From Mesostigma viride (Eukaryota; Streptophyta; Mesostigmatophyceae; Mesostigmatales; Mesostigmataceae), in the NCBI GenBank assembly GCA_009746045.1, contig RPFO01000359.1, forward strand, positions 504,662-568,661: a stretch of DNA of 64,000 bases. The letters run 5' to 3'. A program made the translations under genes and the position numbers. The notes under the pieces are model-generated. The model worked only from the letters and a program-made list of their open reading frames with translations, searched no databases and was not told the origin of the DNA. Each line of letters starts with the position of its first letter. Position 1 is the first letter of the stretch. This document shows positions 30,748-42,447 of the stretch, in pieces.

Positions 30748-32484
30748 CCCGTGTTTTTTTAATTAGAACGCGATATATCGCGTTGTAAGCTTTTTTTAGA
30801 ACGCGTATAGCACCTAAGGAAAATTTTTTTTCATGGTCATGTATATACTTTCCTGAAAGCCCATAAATCAAAGGATTTTTTGAGCTACTCAGACCTACAA
30901 AATGCTTATTCATTAGAGAGATACACTGGTTTGAATACAGGGGGGTCTGACCATGACCGCGATTTCTTGACCCTAGGTCACAAGTCATGTGCTTATTCAC
31001 AAATGGTTCATGAAAAAAATCTGGCTTCTTGCACGAGCTATGGGCAACATATGCAGGCTCTGTGAAACAAAACTCAGGCCCATTGGGCCACTGGAGCTAT
31101 TTTTCATTAGCATCACAATTACAACGCAGTACAACGCAGTGGGAAACATGAGAGCCCTTGACAACATTACGCAACGACCCGAGCCCCATAAACGGGGCCA
31201 TAGTGAGCTTGGAGGGTCAAAACGTTGAAAATAGGTGTTGTATAAGTTATACTGCATCAAACATGCATCAAACATCATGACTGGATGACCTAATATGACT
31301 GAATCAGGCAGCCATAGCCAAAGCATCATCCACTCTCACAACGTGTTGAGCACATGCCTCGTGGGAATGGAGGTGCTGGGTTTTCATTCCATAACGCGTG
31401 CAATACTGAAAGAAAGAGGCACGTGTAATGCAAGGCTTGGATAGGTTGAGTGATCCATGAGCTTACATGCAGGCAAAGATGACGCTGGAATGCATGCTAG
31501 CAAATGGTGGCAAGATGCTAACAACACATGATTATACACCATGATTATGGGCACCCAGCTGATCTTCTTGCACAATCAACGCAGTATAAACCATCAACAT
31601 CCAATCCTCACGATATATGCACGGCTTGACGACGTATACAGCACCTAAATACTGCACAACTGCAACCTGCTATGGCTGACATGCAAGCAACGTCGAGTAG
31701 GATGGCGGTCTTAGAGAGGCTGGGCAGAGGTCGGTAGAAATAAGTGGAAAACTGGCAGAAACTAGGTAGAAACACGATATACTTACGCCTGCAAGCACTA
31801 TTGAGCCGGTGGCAGAGGCCATTTCCAGGAAAATATAGCATACCGTAGCAATAGCCACGGTCACGCCTTACGCTATTTGCAGGCACCATCATGCCCGGAG
31901 CTACCCGATAAAAGTCTGCACAAATCTCGGTTTAGCCGAGAGTCCGGGCGTTCGGAATGAATAAACATGTGTTAAGAAGTCGAAACACCATGGAAATACC
32001 AAGCATGGTGCCGCAGCAGACCCGAGTCTTGACGTAATAATATGTATGCCGGTTTCCAGGGTTTCCGCATGAAAGTTGGGTGAGAAACTGGAAAAAACTA
32101 CGTTTCCTTTGCCCCAGTACCTCAACAAACTCGTAGAAACCTAATTATCAACCTTTGAACGCATCATCATGGTCGTGCTACCCAACAGCCACTGAAATTC
32201 GCGCGAAAACTGGCGAGATCTACCTGCCGCCATCGCCGTCGTCTTCACCTTCGTCCCGCGAAAATGCCTGATTTCAGTGGTACATATTTGTTTGCAGCTG
32301 TCACAAAAAAAATACCAAAAATACCAGGATTTTTTCTTGAATTCTATGAGATGTTTCTGACCTATCTTGAAAGTTTCAGACCAAAAATCGCATGTTTAAT
32401 AGGTTTGCCACGTGTCAGATTACAACGCGATACATCGCGTTCTAACCCTACAACGCGATGTATCGCGTTGTAAAAAAACACGGG
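30748..32484. mobile_element. Non-autonomous piggyBac-like element 1
   Basis: Inverted ends CCCGTGTTTTTTTA (30748-30761 and 32471-32484) are flanked by TTAA on both sides (30744-30747 and 32485-32488). A TTAA duplication and a CCC start are diagnostic of the piggyBac superfamily. Just inside both ends sits the palindrome ACGCGATATATCGCGT, or a near copy, with two copies on the right. The 1.7-kb interior holds no frame that I recognise, so it is a non-autonomous derivative. Confidence 0.8.
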
Positions 32485-32494
32485 TTAAAGTTAT

Positions 32495-32662
32495 TCACGC
32501 CTTAAGTTGGCTTCGTGGGTTTGGGGGGTCAACCCAACTTTAGGCTTGAAGTTAGCATAACTTGCGACCCCCGTTCACGCCTTAAGTTGGGTTGGCCATG
32601 CAGCCAACTGCTACCCAACTTCAGGTGTGAACACAACTTAAGCAACCCAACTTAAGGCGTGA
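32495..32662. mobile_element. Small MITE-like inverted-repeat element
   Basis: TCACGCCTTAAGTTGG at 32495-32510 is inverted at 32647-32662, with a third copy inside at about 32574. It lies 11 bp from the piggyBac-like end. No target duplication is clear, so the superfamily cannot be named. Confidence 0.5.
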
Positions 32663-32669
32663 GAGACTG

Positions 32670-33480
32670 TAATTCCTATCACGGTAACAAGCAAGTACTT
32701 CAAACCATGCACTTTGGTTCGATTCACCTACTGGACAGCTTGGCAAGGAATATATACACGCAAAGGTACGGTCCCTGGTGGCCGCTTCAATGGAAAGCGC
32801 CCAGGGCTCATGCCAGCACATCCGTCGTACACAGCTATTAATATTTGACTGAGAGGAGCAATCAGCATCATGGCTATGCTGCACTGGCAGTTTCACAGCT
32901 CAAGCTAATTAGCGACACACATGGCCCCACCATGCAGCGGTGGCCACATTAGAAGGTCGACACCCTGGCACAGGTAGTCCTGCCAAACCTTGGCCGTAGC
33001 AACCAGATCAACAGCGCCGCAGGAAAAAAAGCGCGGGAACATGTTTCCCCATGCGCTTGGGGCGGACATGGTACACCGGACACTAGCCGGTACTCAAGAT
33101 CTTGCTGCTCTCTGCCAATGCAGGCAGCCTCGCCCTCCATTAACGCATGTTCCAGTCGACCGTCTCAGGACGATGTAGTCGGTGGCCATAGATACGATAT
33201 TTATATACAGATCAACGAAACGTGCATGCTGAGAGCAAAAGTTCCAGTACTGCCCTTATGGGAGGCTGCAATGTCGACAGCAATTGCACAAACGCCAAGT
33301 AATCGCCAACATCCTCACCATCGCCCAACCTCGGATAAAGGGGGGGAGGATACCATTGGTCACATATTGAAGGGGGAGTTGCTGGGCGGCACATTGGAGG
33401 GTCGTCACGTTTAGGCTGGCGCTGCCACATCCATGCCAACGGTGGAATGCCACGCGTCAGTCCTGGCCATGCGGCTGGTA
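32670..33480. other. Intergenic stretch, no feature recognised
   Basis: No convincing coding frame on either strand. It lies downstream of the minus-strand TPR gene and may hold its 3' UTR. Confidence 0.4.
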
Positions 33481-33483
33481 GCC

Positions 33484-34464
33484 TCACTCTGATAGCGCTT
33501 TCATCACCCACAACGCGTCCAGGTTGCGCAGGAAGCCCTGCGTGTCACAATGTTCCGCCCCCAGGGTGGCCACCGCGATGGCTATGGCGCGTTTGCAGGC
33601 ATACTCTGCCTCGCTGAAACGTCTTGCTTGCGCAAGACTCTCGGCAAGGAAGTTGAACGCGGCAGCCACCGATGGGTGGCTGTTGCCCACCTCGCTGGAG
33701 ATGATGCCCGCGAGGCGCTGGAAGCAGGTGGCTGCTTCCTCAAAGCGGTCATTGGAGCGGTAATACTTGGCGAGAAAGAGCAGGGCCTCGGCAACTTCCA
33801 TCTCGGAACCTGGAGATGCCTCCCGAACGCGAAGGAACAGCTGATAAACTAGTTCCAGTTCGGGCACATAGGAATGACGGCTCCCTGGAGGAACATTGCA
33901 GCTATTTTCAAGCTGCGTGGCAAGGGCGTGCAGTGCAGACGCGCACTGGCGGACATCGTCCCGGCAGGAGGCAATCGACTCGCGGCACTTGTCAAGGAAA
34001 GGCAAGGCGTGCCAAGACAGCTTGGAGCGGCCCGCAGTCACGCTGGCTTCGATCATGTCGAGGATCCCGAATATGGCCGGCACAACTGCGGCATCGGGGG
34101 AGTCGAAAATCTCTGACAATCTGTTCGGATAGTCGCAGTGAGCATGCACAACGTTGCTCAAATCAACTTGAACAGTGGACAAATCGCCATTCGGATGACA
34201 TGGGGCGTTGTCGACAACCTGCGAAGTTTGTGTTTGGTGGCATCCAATAGATTCGTACTCCGCCAAGGAGGACGGCGCCCATTCTCCGTTTTCGAAATGC
34301 AGCCAGTTTTGGCGAGAACTGCGTGGACATTCCGTGCACGGCCCTTTGCGGTTGGGCAGAGAACTGCGCCAGGACGGCGTCCAATTCGCTGAGGAAGCTG
34401 CCGACTGCAGCGGGCCCAAGTCGTCGAACGAGCTGGATCGCGCACTGGATAATCCGCTGCCCAT
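33484..34464 (-). CDS. TPR protein with predicted N-myristoylation (paralogue 1)
   Basis: An open frame of 326 residues from ATG at 34464. The start MGSGLSSARSSS fits the myristoylation rule (Gly 2, Ser 6), so membrane attachment is possible. Residues 20-120 are low in conservation. Residues 125-190 form a helical region (ILDMIEASVTAGRSKLS). Two tetratricopeptide repeats follow at about 222-255 (EVAEALLFLAKYYRSNDRFE) and 265-300 (VAAAFNFLAESLAQARRFSE), of the kinesin-light-chain-like type. TPRs bind protein partners; the partner is unknown. The layout, and phrases such as PELELVYQLFLRVREASP, match the gene at 56185-57990. This copy lacks that gene's long tail. No introns are needed. Confidence 0.75.
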   Translation of the reverse strand: MGSGLSSARSSSFDDLGPLQSAASSANWTPSWRSSLPNRKGPCTECPRSSRQNWLHFENGEWAPSSLAEYESIGCHQTQTSQVVDNAPCHPNGDLSTVQVDLSNVVHAHCDYPNRLSEIFDSPDAAVVPAIFGILDMIEASVTAGRSKLSWHALPFLDKCRESIASCRDDVRQCASALHALATQLENSCNVPPGSRHSYVPELELVYQLFLRVREASPGSEMEVAEALLFLAKYYRSNDRFEEAATCFQRLAGIISSEVGNSHPSVAAAFNFLAESLAQARRFSEAEYACKRAIAIAVATLGAEHCDTQGFLRNLDALWVMKALSE

Positions 34465-34839
34465 GGCGGGAAAAAGATATGCCTAGAACTTAATGCTCAG
34501 ATTAACGTACTTCGGCTGAACGCCGAAAAGTTTTGCTGATTTGAGAGTGTTACTGGGAAGGGAGTAGGCCGAGGGCGAGCTGGTAAAACCAGCAGTGCGT
34601 TTGACGACGTCGGAATTTCGTAAGGGCAGTGGGATTGCGCGCTGGAAATATTGTCTGAGACGTCACGTGTACATGTTGTGAAACGGTAGTATCGAGAGTT
34701 TGATTAGATTTCTACAAATCTGGGACGTGACATGAGTTTCTTACCTCACGTGCATGCGCTGCGCATCTGATCGTGAGGGCTTCGGGTCAGATTATGGACA
34801 CCCCGCGAAATCAAAATGTATATTGCCACAATGTCGGAG

Positions 34840-35375
34840 TCCAACCGCGCCGGTACAAGTCAGCAGTGAGGCAGAGATGTTCTGTCCTTGCGCCACGCAG
34901 TAAGATTGTGGCAAGGATTGTGGCGAACGTTAGGTTGTCAGTCAACTGGTCGTTGCTCATGAAAGATCAGCCTTGCGATGTTGCGATTCGGCGAGCGGTT
35001 TCCCAAAACTTCTCTGGGTGGTGCGGATACGTAATTGACAGGTTATAACTTCATGGGTCTCTCGCCAGTCGCCAGCAGATACTGAGATATTAGTGCATAC
35101 ATACAGTATAAAGTCTGCGTTATACTACAGTACGGTAGTGCTTTGAAAAGTCAGCAGCGAGGCAGAGATGTTCTGTCCTTGCGCCACGCAGTAAGATTGT
35201 GGCGAACGTCAGGTTGTCAGTCAACTGGTCGTTGCATGTCGTTGCACATGAAAGATCAGCACTGGGATTCGGGGAGGCGGAGTCCAACCCTTCTCTGGTT
35301 TGTGCGGATACGTAACTGACAGTTTTATACTTCACGGGTGGCTCACCAATCACCAGAAGATCCTGCGTTACGGTG
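34840..35375. repeat. Local tandem duplication of about 240-290 bp
   Basis: AGGCAGAGATGTTCTGTCCT followed by TGCGCCACGCAGTAAGATTG occurs at about 34870 and about 35160. Both copies continue through TCAGTCAACTGGTCGTTG, GAAAGATCAGC and GTGCGGATACGTAA. The copies differ by several indels, so the duplication is old. No gene. Confidence 0.8.
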
Positions 35376-35846
35376 ACCTGTACGGTTGAATAATCGAATT
35401 ACAATCGCCAATCGTTTCTACGCAGTAAGAATAACGCAGGATCTGTCGTTAGTCAGTTGGACCCCACATGGTCGTAGCAAACAGCACTACCGTAGTGGTC
35501 AAAATCACTTTGCGAATAATTACTTCGCGACCCCAAAACAAGGTGAAATTTAGAGCCTTTCCACATATGGTGACGAATTAGTGCGAATTAGGAGGACTCG
35601 GATTGGTCCGGACCGCAGTTCCAGGCTCGAGGTCTAATTCGGCGCGGCGAATTAGAATGAATTAGCGGTGAATTAGTCGGGACGGGGTTTCCACATTCAG
35701 TTCCGATCCAACGGCGGCGAACAAGTTCCCGCCTTTTTGTGTGCATCATGGCACGTGCTTGACCCTACTTAAAGTGAAAACTGCACCCCGTCGCCCAGCA
35801 TTACACGCCATAACCATCTGGCATCGCTGTGATTTTAAGCCTTGCA

Positions 35847-36011
35847 ATGGCTGAGCCGCCGCCTGCGGCGCTTACGTTTAAGACGCAAGAAGATGTTCTT
35901 GAGGCCGAGGTGCGCGGCCAGATCACAGCGGCCTATGCCATACATTGGATTAGGCGCCTTAACGAACTGAGTCGAGGGAAGCGAGGAGGGGACGCGATGA
36001 GCGCCATCTAA
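35847..36011 (+). CDS. Small ORF in the Harbinger left end
   Basis: ATG at 35847 opens MAEPPPAALTFKTQEDVLEA followed by EVRGQITAAYAIHWIRRLNE and ends at 36011 after about 54 codons. It points into the element. Harbingers often carry a second gene for a DNA-binding partner protein, and this could be its first exon, but no Myb/SANT signature is visible. Confidence 0.3.
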   Translation: MAEPPPAALTFKTQEDVLEAEVRGQITAAYAIHWIRRLNELSRGKRGGDAMSAI

Positions 36012-36729
36012 GCAGTTGCTTGTCATGTCTATACGCCCGGGCATCTCATGATCTGTCTACCATGCACGCATTTTCCTTGGATGAATCAAACAGCTTTTGA
36101 CATTTTAATGGCGACAATGAAGTCCGGCCACGACAATATAGCGCTGCTCAGAGCTTCGTTGCCGAGAAAGGTTTAAAAGGTGCTTTTTCCGGGCAGATAA
36201 TGTAACTCTGCCTAGACCCCGGTAGCTTTCAGCACGCGCATATTGCTTGAGGTAAGCGAGCCACGACGCCTGCAGGTGCTCCTGCCGAGGTGGAGACCTC
36301 CGAGAGCACGTGGATTAGGCTCATGCGTCACAGCAGCATCGACCTTCATTCTCCTGGTGTACGTGGAAGGTCACTTTTCAGGATTAACATATCTGAATGT
36401 TGATTGCCTGTTCATTTTCCGTCAATTGAGCAGCGATTGAAACCATGAGCCATGCAAGTGTAAGGTGCAGAATTCAGTTGATGCACCCAAGCAGGTAATG
36501 TGCAAAATAGATGAACCCAAGTAATATGTGCAGATGTTTCGTCCCACTGGCTGTGTGCTATTGCATGAACCGTGTAGGCCCTTGGCGTGTACTCACTTGC
36601 TGCAACCGTGCCCACAGCTGCTTGTCAATACACGCGGCAGGCACAACGACTTTTGCCGCGAGGTGAAACATTTAACTCCCCCACACCTAGCATTTTTCAC
36701 TCTTTCTTTTCCCTATCCATCCTACCCCC

Positions 36730-37470
36730 CAGCACACACACACGCACACACACATACACATGCACATAAATGTTCACACACACATGCAAACACGCACGCA
36801 TACACACATGCACACATGCACACATACACACATGCACACACGCACACATGCACACATGCACACACGCACACACGCACACATACACACATGCACACATACA
36901 CAAATGCACACACGCACACATGCACACACGCACACATGCACACACGCACACATGCACACACGCACACATACACACATGCACACATACACACATGCACACA
37001 CGCACACATGCACACACGCACACATGCACACACGCACACATACACACATGCACACATACACACATGCACACACGCACACATGCACACACGCACACATGCA
37101 CACACGCACACACGCACGCATACACACATGCACACATACACACATGCACACACGCACGCATACACACATGCACACATACACACACGCACACACGCACACA
37201 CGCACACACGCACACACGCACACACGCACACACGCACACACGCACACACGCACACACGCACACACGCACACACGCACACTCGCACACACACACACACGCA
37301 CACACGCACACACATGCACACTGTGACATACACATGTATGCACACAATATCACACACATGCACACACCCACGTGCGCACATGCACGCTAACACATGCACA
37401 CAAACATGTGCACACACCCACGAGCACACGTGCACATGCATACAAACGCACACAAACACAGGCCGACTTG
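36730..37470. repeat. (CA)n-type microsatellite with CG and TG interruptions
   Basis: About 740 bp of CACACACGCACACATG-like repeats, open in several frames on both strands. It sits inside the Harbinger element. The long open frames here are products of the repeat and are not genes. Confidence 0.97.
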
Positions 37471-37479
37471 CACACATGC

Positions 37480-38640
37480 GCCACACACATCAATCCATCA
37501 CCAATAAACGGGTTGCTTGGACCCAACGACCTTCTTACTCGCCTGTCCACCCAATGTTCTGCCCATCCTCCCGCCTGCAAGTCTGCCACCCGCCTATCTG
37601 CCCACCCATCTGTCAACCTGCCTGCCTGCCTGCTTGTGTGCATGCCTGCGGGCCTGCATGTGCACCTGCGCCCATGCACCTATTATGCCCCCATGGCACA
37701 TACATGCAGCCTAGCTAGTTGAGTGTCTCTAGGCACGCGCACATGGGTGGCTACATGGGCATTTGCCTGTGTCTTGGGCTGGGGCGTTGGGCTGATTAGT
37801 TCAAGAGTGGGCGGGAAGACGGTGGTATAATTGGGTGGGTAGGGACGGAGTGGATGGATGATTGGGGGGGTTGGATGCGGGTGGGACTCAAGTTAGTGTT
37901 AAGTCCAATGTTGCCTATAGCATCAACAAAAATAAGCGAGAAAGCAGCCAAAATTCAAGGAGCCTACTTTTTGTAACATTTGCCAAACTGCAATTAATGG
38001 TTGCAGGCTCACAAGCTGCCAGATTCATAACGCACATGGAATGAATTGCATGGTTACAGGACAAGCGCGTGGTTGGAAATCTTACAATGCCTGGCAACGT
38101 CTCTTTCATGTGCCCACTGAGAACCGCTGTTCTTCGACACAAGAAGGCTTTGGCAAGCAACGAGCTTCGGCCAGGGCCTTCATTTCAAGGAACCGTGTGT
38201 AAAGCAAGAACTCAGGATTTACAAACGGAAACTATACCTAACTTTGCGACCTTCATGCAGTATGTCATGTGCATGGCTATGTAGTATGTGCCAACAATCA
38301 CAACGAAAACGTGCGAAATTGCAAACATTGCCATGGAAGGGCAGGAGCCACGCACGCAGCAAATTAAAACGGTTCGTGAACCAGTCTGTCGGGCATAAAG
38401 ACAGCAAAGTCTGGCCAGCAATAATGCAGTGCGATGCGAGACAAACTCGGTAAATATGGGCAGGCAGGCGATGCTCGTCCTCAGCAGTGCTATCTAACGT
38501 GACGGCGCCTTATTTCCGCGTGCACGGTGCCGAACATGGCACTGGCCTGATTCCAGTTGCAGCAACGCCAGATGCCTTCCCGTCATAGAGCAGAGGCTTC
38601 ACGTACGTCGCCATCGTTGGCTACCAATCGCTATGCTTCC
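37480..38640. other. Harbinger interior without recognised coding sequence
   Basis: The first part is C-rich and simple (CCTGCCTGCCTGCTTGTG near 37620); a G-rich stretch runs at 37820-37880. The catalytic DDE domain of the transposase should lie here if the element were complete, but I find no D-D-E context. Confidence 0.4.
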
Positions 38641-38652
38641 CGTGATAATGCA

Positions 38653-39135
38653 CTACGCGTCCGAACAAAATGTCGAGAAAGCAAACAATCTACACGCGAG
38701 AGAACTGGGCTGATAGCTTTTCAGTACTGGTTTTACCGTGCCTTCAAATTCCATTGGCTTACTTAACCATGGCTGACTAATTTTAGCTAACGCGATCAAC
38801 ATACACACTACACGATCAAAGGAATCACGGGTCATGTGAAATGTTGCACGGAAGTCCGCGTCCGTCATGACACCCCCTCGCTTTGCTGATTCCCAAAATC
38901 CACGTCCTGCGGCCCTATCATATGCCCACGGGCGACCGGGCTGCCACCCGCCTCGTCGGTCGTCTGGCTTGTCGTCCATTGCCATCCCCATCATCACTTG
39001 TGTGGCGGTAATTGCCATGTATTCCGCCTCGCGAGCCGCATTTTCCTGAATAATGCGGATCGCGGCCTGCTTCCTGCGTAGCTGCAGGTAGCGCACCAGC
39101 ACGATGAGAAATATAACTATTAGTCTCGCGATCAT
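38653..39135 (-). pseudogene. Harbinger transposase, N-terminal part
   Basis: Frame from ATG at 39135: a hydrophobic start (MIARLIVIFLIVLVRYLQLR), then a basic helical region, then GFWESAKRGGVMTDADFRAT followed by FHMTRDSFDRVVCML. The last block is the typical N-terminal signature of DDE_Tnp_4 (Harbinger) transposases, F-x-x-x-F-x-M-x-R-x-x-F. After about residue 130 the sequence loses similarity, and no D-D-E residues follow. The position next to the right inverted end fits. Not functional. Confidence 0.65.
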
Positions 39136-40009
39136 GGCTACGCACTTTCATCCACTAACGCGCGGCAGCGATGGTGGCCGCACTGTCTTCCCGGCGTGCA
39201 CGTGTTCCCCGCCCTTTTCACGTCGTGTTCCCCGCCCTTTTCGTGCATCGACCAAAAAAAAAAAAATTAATTCTGACTGGAACTGGCCGGAACTGCTTTT
39301 TTCGAGTTCCAGGAGTTCCACCCCAGTTCCGGTCGAATTAGCGGTTAATTAGAATTACATTTCTAATTGGACGGCCCAATGTGGAAACCTCTAGTTCCGG
39401 AACCGACTGAATTAGGACCCTAACTCCCCGGAACTGACGAATGTGGAAAGGGCCTTATAGTTTGCGACACAAAAATAAGGCGAAGTTGTAGGTTTGCGAG
39501 CCGATCGACGTGTTTGTGGTCAGTGGCTTGGGTCTCACCGACTTCATATCCCTTGGCCCCCTTTCTATGTAACCCAACTACCCAACTGACTAACTTGATT
39601 GATCCATTGGGTAGCACTGATTAAAATAGCTAGGCTTGGGGCCGTTGTCGGTGCGCCGCACTCACTCAGCAGGCGCCCGGGCGCGGTAACATTTTCGGGG
39701 AAATGGGTATATTTTATTAGCCAATTATGGACCAAAGAGGTGAGAGGGGAAATGAGTATCAGCGAATCCTAATGAAGGTGGGCACACACACGTGTGGCGG
39801 TGACAGGTGAAAGGCTAATAGGGCGCGTTATTAGACCAGGGAAGCCATTAAAAATGAGTAATGTCGCCATGAGGCATACTGGTGAATACCGACGCGGTAA
39901 CATTTCAGTTTCAGTGGAGCCCCGGCCTTTGCGACCCAAAATGAAGCCCATCAGTGATAGCGGCAGTTTGCGAGGTCGATTTGATCATTTTGTACTGATT
40001 GTCTCGAGC

Positions 40010-40103
40010 CGAACTTCAAAACTTCAAAACTTCAAAACTTCAAAACTTCAAAACTTCAAAACTTCAAAACTTCAAAACTTCAAAACTTCAAAACTTCAAA
40101 ATA
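40010..40103. repeat. (ACTTCAAA)n octanucleotide microsatellite
   Basis: About 11-12 tandem ACTTCAAA units, perfect until the last, which ends AAATATCAAAGG. Confidence 0.97.
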
Positions 40104-40307
40104 TCAAAGGCTTCCATTACAGTAACTGCCGGATTAGGTAGTCGGTGGCACCCCGCCAAAACCCTTAATACTGAATTGAACTATGGTAATAACACTTGAA
40201 ATTCCGCATTTGCACAATGCTGACATATGATTGCGGGCACTAAATGACATCTCTTGTGAGTTGTCCATGCACTTGTTGGGGGTACTACCCCCAAGTATAC
40301 GCCAATA

Positions 40308-40408
40308 GATTAGACCGGTAGGATTGTGTGCACCCATCCATCCATCCATCGGGGTTAATGCTCCGTGACTCCCCAACGGGAGCACGAGTCTAATTAATTA
40401 ATTAATTA
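40308..40408 (+). mobile_element. Very short LINE 3'-end insertion (101 bp)
   Basis: Contains only GATTAGACCGGTAGGATTGT, four CATC units, the terminal hairpin and the TTAA tail. An 11-bp duplication, ATACGCCAATA, flanks it exactly (40297-40307 and 40409-40419). This defines the 3' boundary of the LINE: the TTAA run belongs to the element and not to the target. Confidence 0.92.
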
Positions 40409-40734
40409 ATACGCCAATATAATTTGCGCTATAAATAGAAAAAGACGCTAATTAGGGCTTGGTATGCCCCAGCCAATGCACACATTTGTTGGCAACAAAA
40501 AATCAGCCATTTGTAGTTCCCTGACTCAGGGCTTGCTGAGCTATTTACATCATGGAAATGGCAAAACCTTGAACAGTTATGAATTTTCCCGCAAAACAGG
40601 TCTTTTTTTACCGGACATTGGGAATAAACATGTCATAAACACTTCAGATAAGGCCACAATTAAGTCAAGCAAAAATCCGGCTAACAGGGGGGCAGCAGTG
40701 GTCCAAGTCCCAGGTCATTCCGACAAGTAGCGAC

Positions 40735-40862
40735 GTGTTGTTGTTTAGATATCTAGATGTTGTAGCTAGTGATGTTGTTCAGATAGATAGATGTTGTAGG
40801 TAGCTGATGTAGATAGATTAGACCGGTAGCTAGGACTGTTTGCACCCACCCATCCATCCAGC
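40735..40862 (+). mobile_element. LINE 3' UTR fragment without terminal hairpin
   Basis: TAGATGTTGTAGGTAGCTGA and AGATTAGACCGGTAGC match the LINE 3' UTR, ending in CATCCATCC. It then runs directly into the 5' leader of an ORF1-only element (AGCCAGCCACGAGGTAGCC). It is either a deletion or the junction made when the next element inserted. Confidence 0.65.
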
Positions 40863-42447
40863 CAGCCACGAGGTAGCCATGGCTGACGGCGGAGCTCATA
40901 ACTTTCACGTTTGAGCACCGAATTTAGCCGTGAATATCACTATCGCTTCGTCTTTCTAAGACGCACATGCTGATATAATTTTCCGAATCTAAAACGCAAT
41001 ATATGACGAGCAAACGTCCCTTGCCGCAACGCAGTTTGGCGGATGCGCTCGGCCATGAAAATTCTACAGCTCAGGCTGCAGCTTCGCTCTCAGGTCCGGC
41101 AGGCAGCGGTGACACTAGTCGTGCACTGGTGGTCGCCCAGCAACCCCCCGGGCTTAACCCTATGCCTCGCCATCGGCATCGCCTGACCCGAAACAGACCC
41201 GAGCTCAGCCGACAAAACAGGAGGGTCCCGCCCCTCTGAACCGCGTTTTTGGCCCAAACGTTTCCAGGTCGATGATCACTCGTGACTGGACCAGCATTTC
41301 CCCGGACGATGCTATGCACTGCATCTTCTTCGGGGACTACGCCTCGCTTTACGACCTGTGCCTCCATCTCTACGACCAAGATCCGGCCTCCTCTGCGGCA
41401 ACGGCAGCCGCTGGACCAACCACAGCATGCTGTTCGGCTGCCCCCGCCCCCAGCTCCAGCACGCCATCCTCAACTCCCTTCTCCAACGCTCTGATGGCGA
41501 GATCTGGGCTCCATCCATCTCCGCCCCCACCCTCCGTTCCATCCTCATGGAAGCCTTCCAGCAGCACGTGACCCCCCTTGCTGCCGACGTCGCAGCAATG
41601 GGTGGCCCGCTGGCTGCTGAACTTCCTCACCTCACCGCCACCTCCACTGCCATTTCCGCCTCCACTGCCGACATCAAATCCCAGCTCCTCGACCTCGACC
41701 AAAGCCTTTAAGCCACCGCCACCGCCCTTGAGAGCTTGCATGACACCGCCGGCCTCACCGCCCAGGCGGTGAAGGACATCGCCGCCCAGCCGGCGCCTGC
41801 TGGCCCGGCCGGCGATGCTCCCTCCACCTGCCAGGGCGGACTTGCTTAAGCAGCACACCACCTCCACCACCTCCACCATCACGGCACAACTCAAGCAACA
41901 AGCCCTCGACGAACGTGAGGAAGCCGACATCGCCCGGCGCAGCCACAATGTCATCGTCAAGCACTTCGACCATGCAGCTAGCCGGCAGGTGAGACCTCCA
42001 CGAGCCTTCTTGAGGCATTTATTAAGCGCGACATTTTTGCCCCCATGCTACTCACTGGTGAGCTGGACATGTCGGCTGTCCGCCTCCCCCGCGCGCGGGG
42101 GAAGGCTGGCCCGGCACCCGTGCTCCTCACCAGTTTAAGTACATGGCGGACAAGCTGTCGTTCCTTAAATGCCGCAAGAAGCTCTCGGAGACTCGCTTCA
42201 GGCTGGACGACGACGTGACCCTAGCCCAGCAGCAGCGGCGACGCGAGCTATGGCCGACCTACCTTCAGTCAGCTCCGGCAGAGAGCAGGGGGGAAGCCGG
42301 TATACTGGAGGGGCCGGGCGGTCATCCACGTTGACCACAAGCCCTGGCAGGCCCCCCCTGCCACCTCAGACTAGGGAATATATACCCGTAGTGTAGTAGA
42401 TTAGTCAGGCTTAGCCTAGCATGTGGCCCACGCGCATGTGCGCCCAT
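40863..42447 (+). mobile_element. ORF1-only element, nearly complete
   Basis: Leader CCACGAGGTAGCCATGGCTG, ORF1 from ATG at 41003 (MTSKRPLPQRSLADALGHEN) and a short 3' part, CTTAGCCTAGCATGTGGCCC, ending at a TTAA run. ORF1 pieces: TSISPDDAMHCIFFGDYASL, then LYDLCLHLY, DGEIWAPSISAPTLRSILME, coiled-coil-like DIKSQLLDLDQSL, TAQLKQQALDEREEADIARR, KLSFLKCRKKLSETRFRLDD and LAQQQRRRELWPTYLQS. Several frameshifts are present. The end lacks the hairpin in this orientation, and a minus-strand element starts directly at the TTAA run. Confidence 0.75.

Larger units (their letters stand above)
35553..39454. mobile_element. PIF/Harbinger DNA transposon, defective
   Basis: Inverted ends GAGCCTTTCCACAT and GGCCCTTTCCACAT are flanked by the 3-bp duplication TTA (35550-35552 and 39455-39457), as PIF/Harbinger elements make. 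Subterminal regions are full of GAATTAG words on both sides, a likely transposase-binding array. On the minus strand near the right end lies the N-terminal part of a Harbinger transposase. The interior has gained a CA-type microsatellite and lost the catalytic core. Confidence 0.82.

Noticed and set aside
33484..34464. True kinesin light chain
   Set aside because: Only two TPRs and no heptad-repeat coiled coil at the N-terminus; the resemblance is limited to the repeat type.
36528..37722. Long His/Thr and Val/Cys frames
   Set aside because: Products of the CA-type microsatellite; open on both strands at once.
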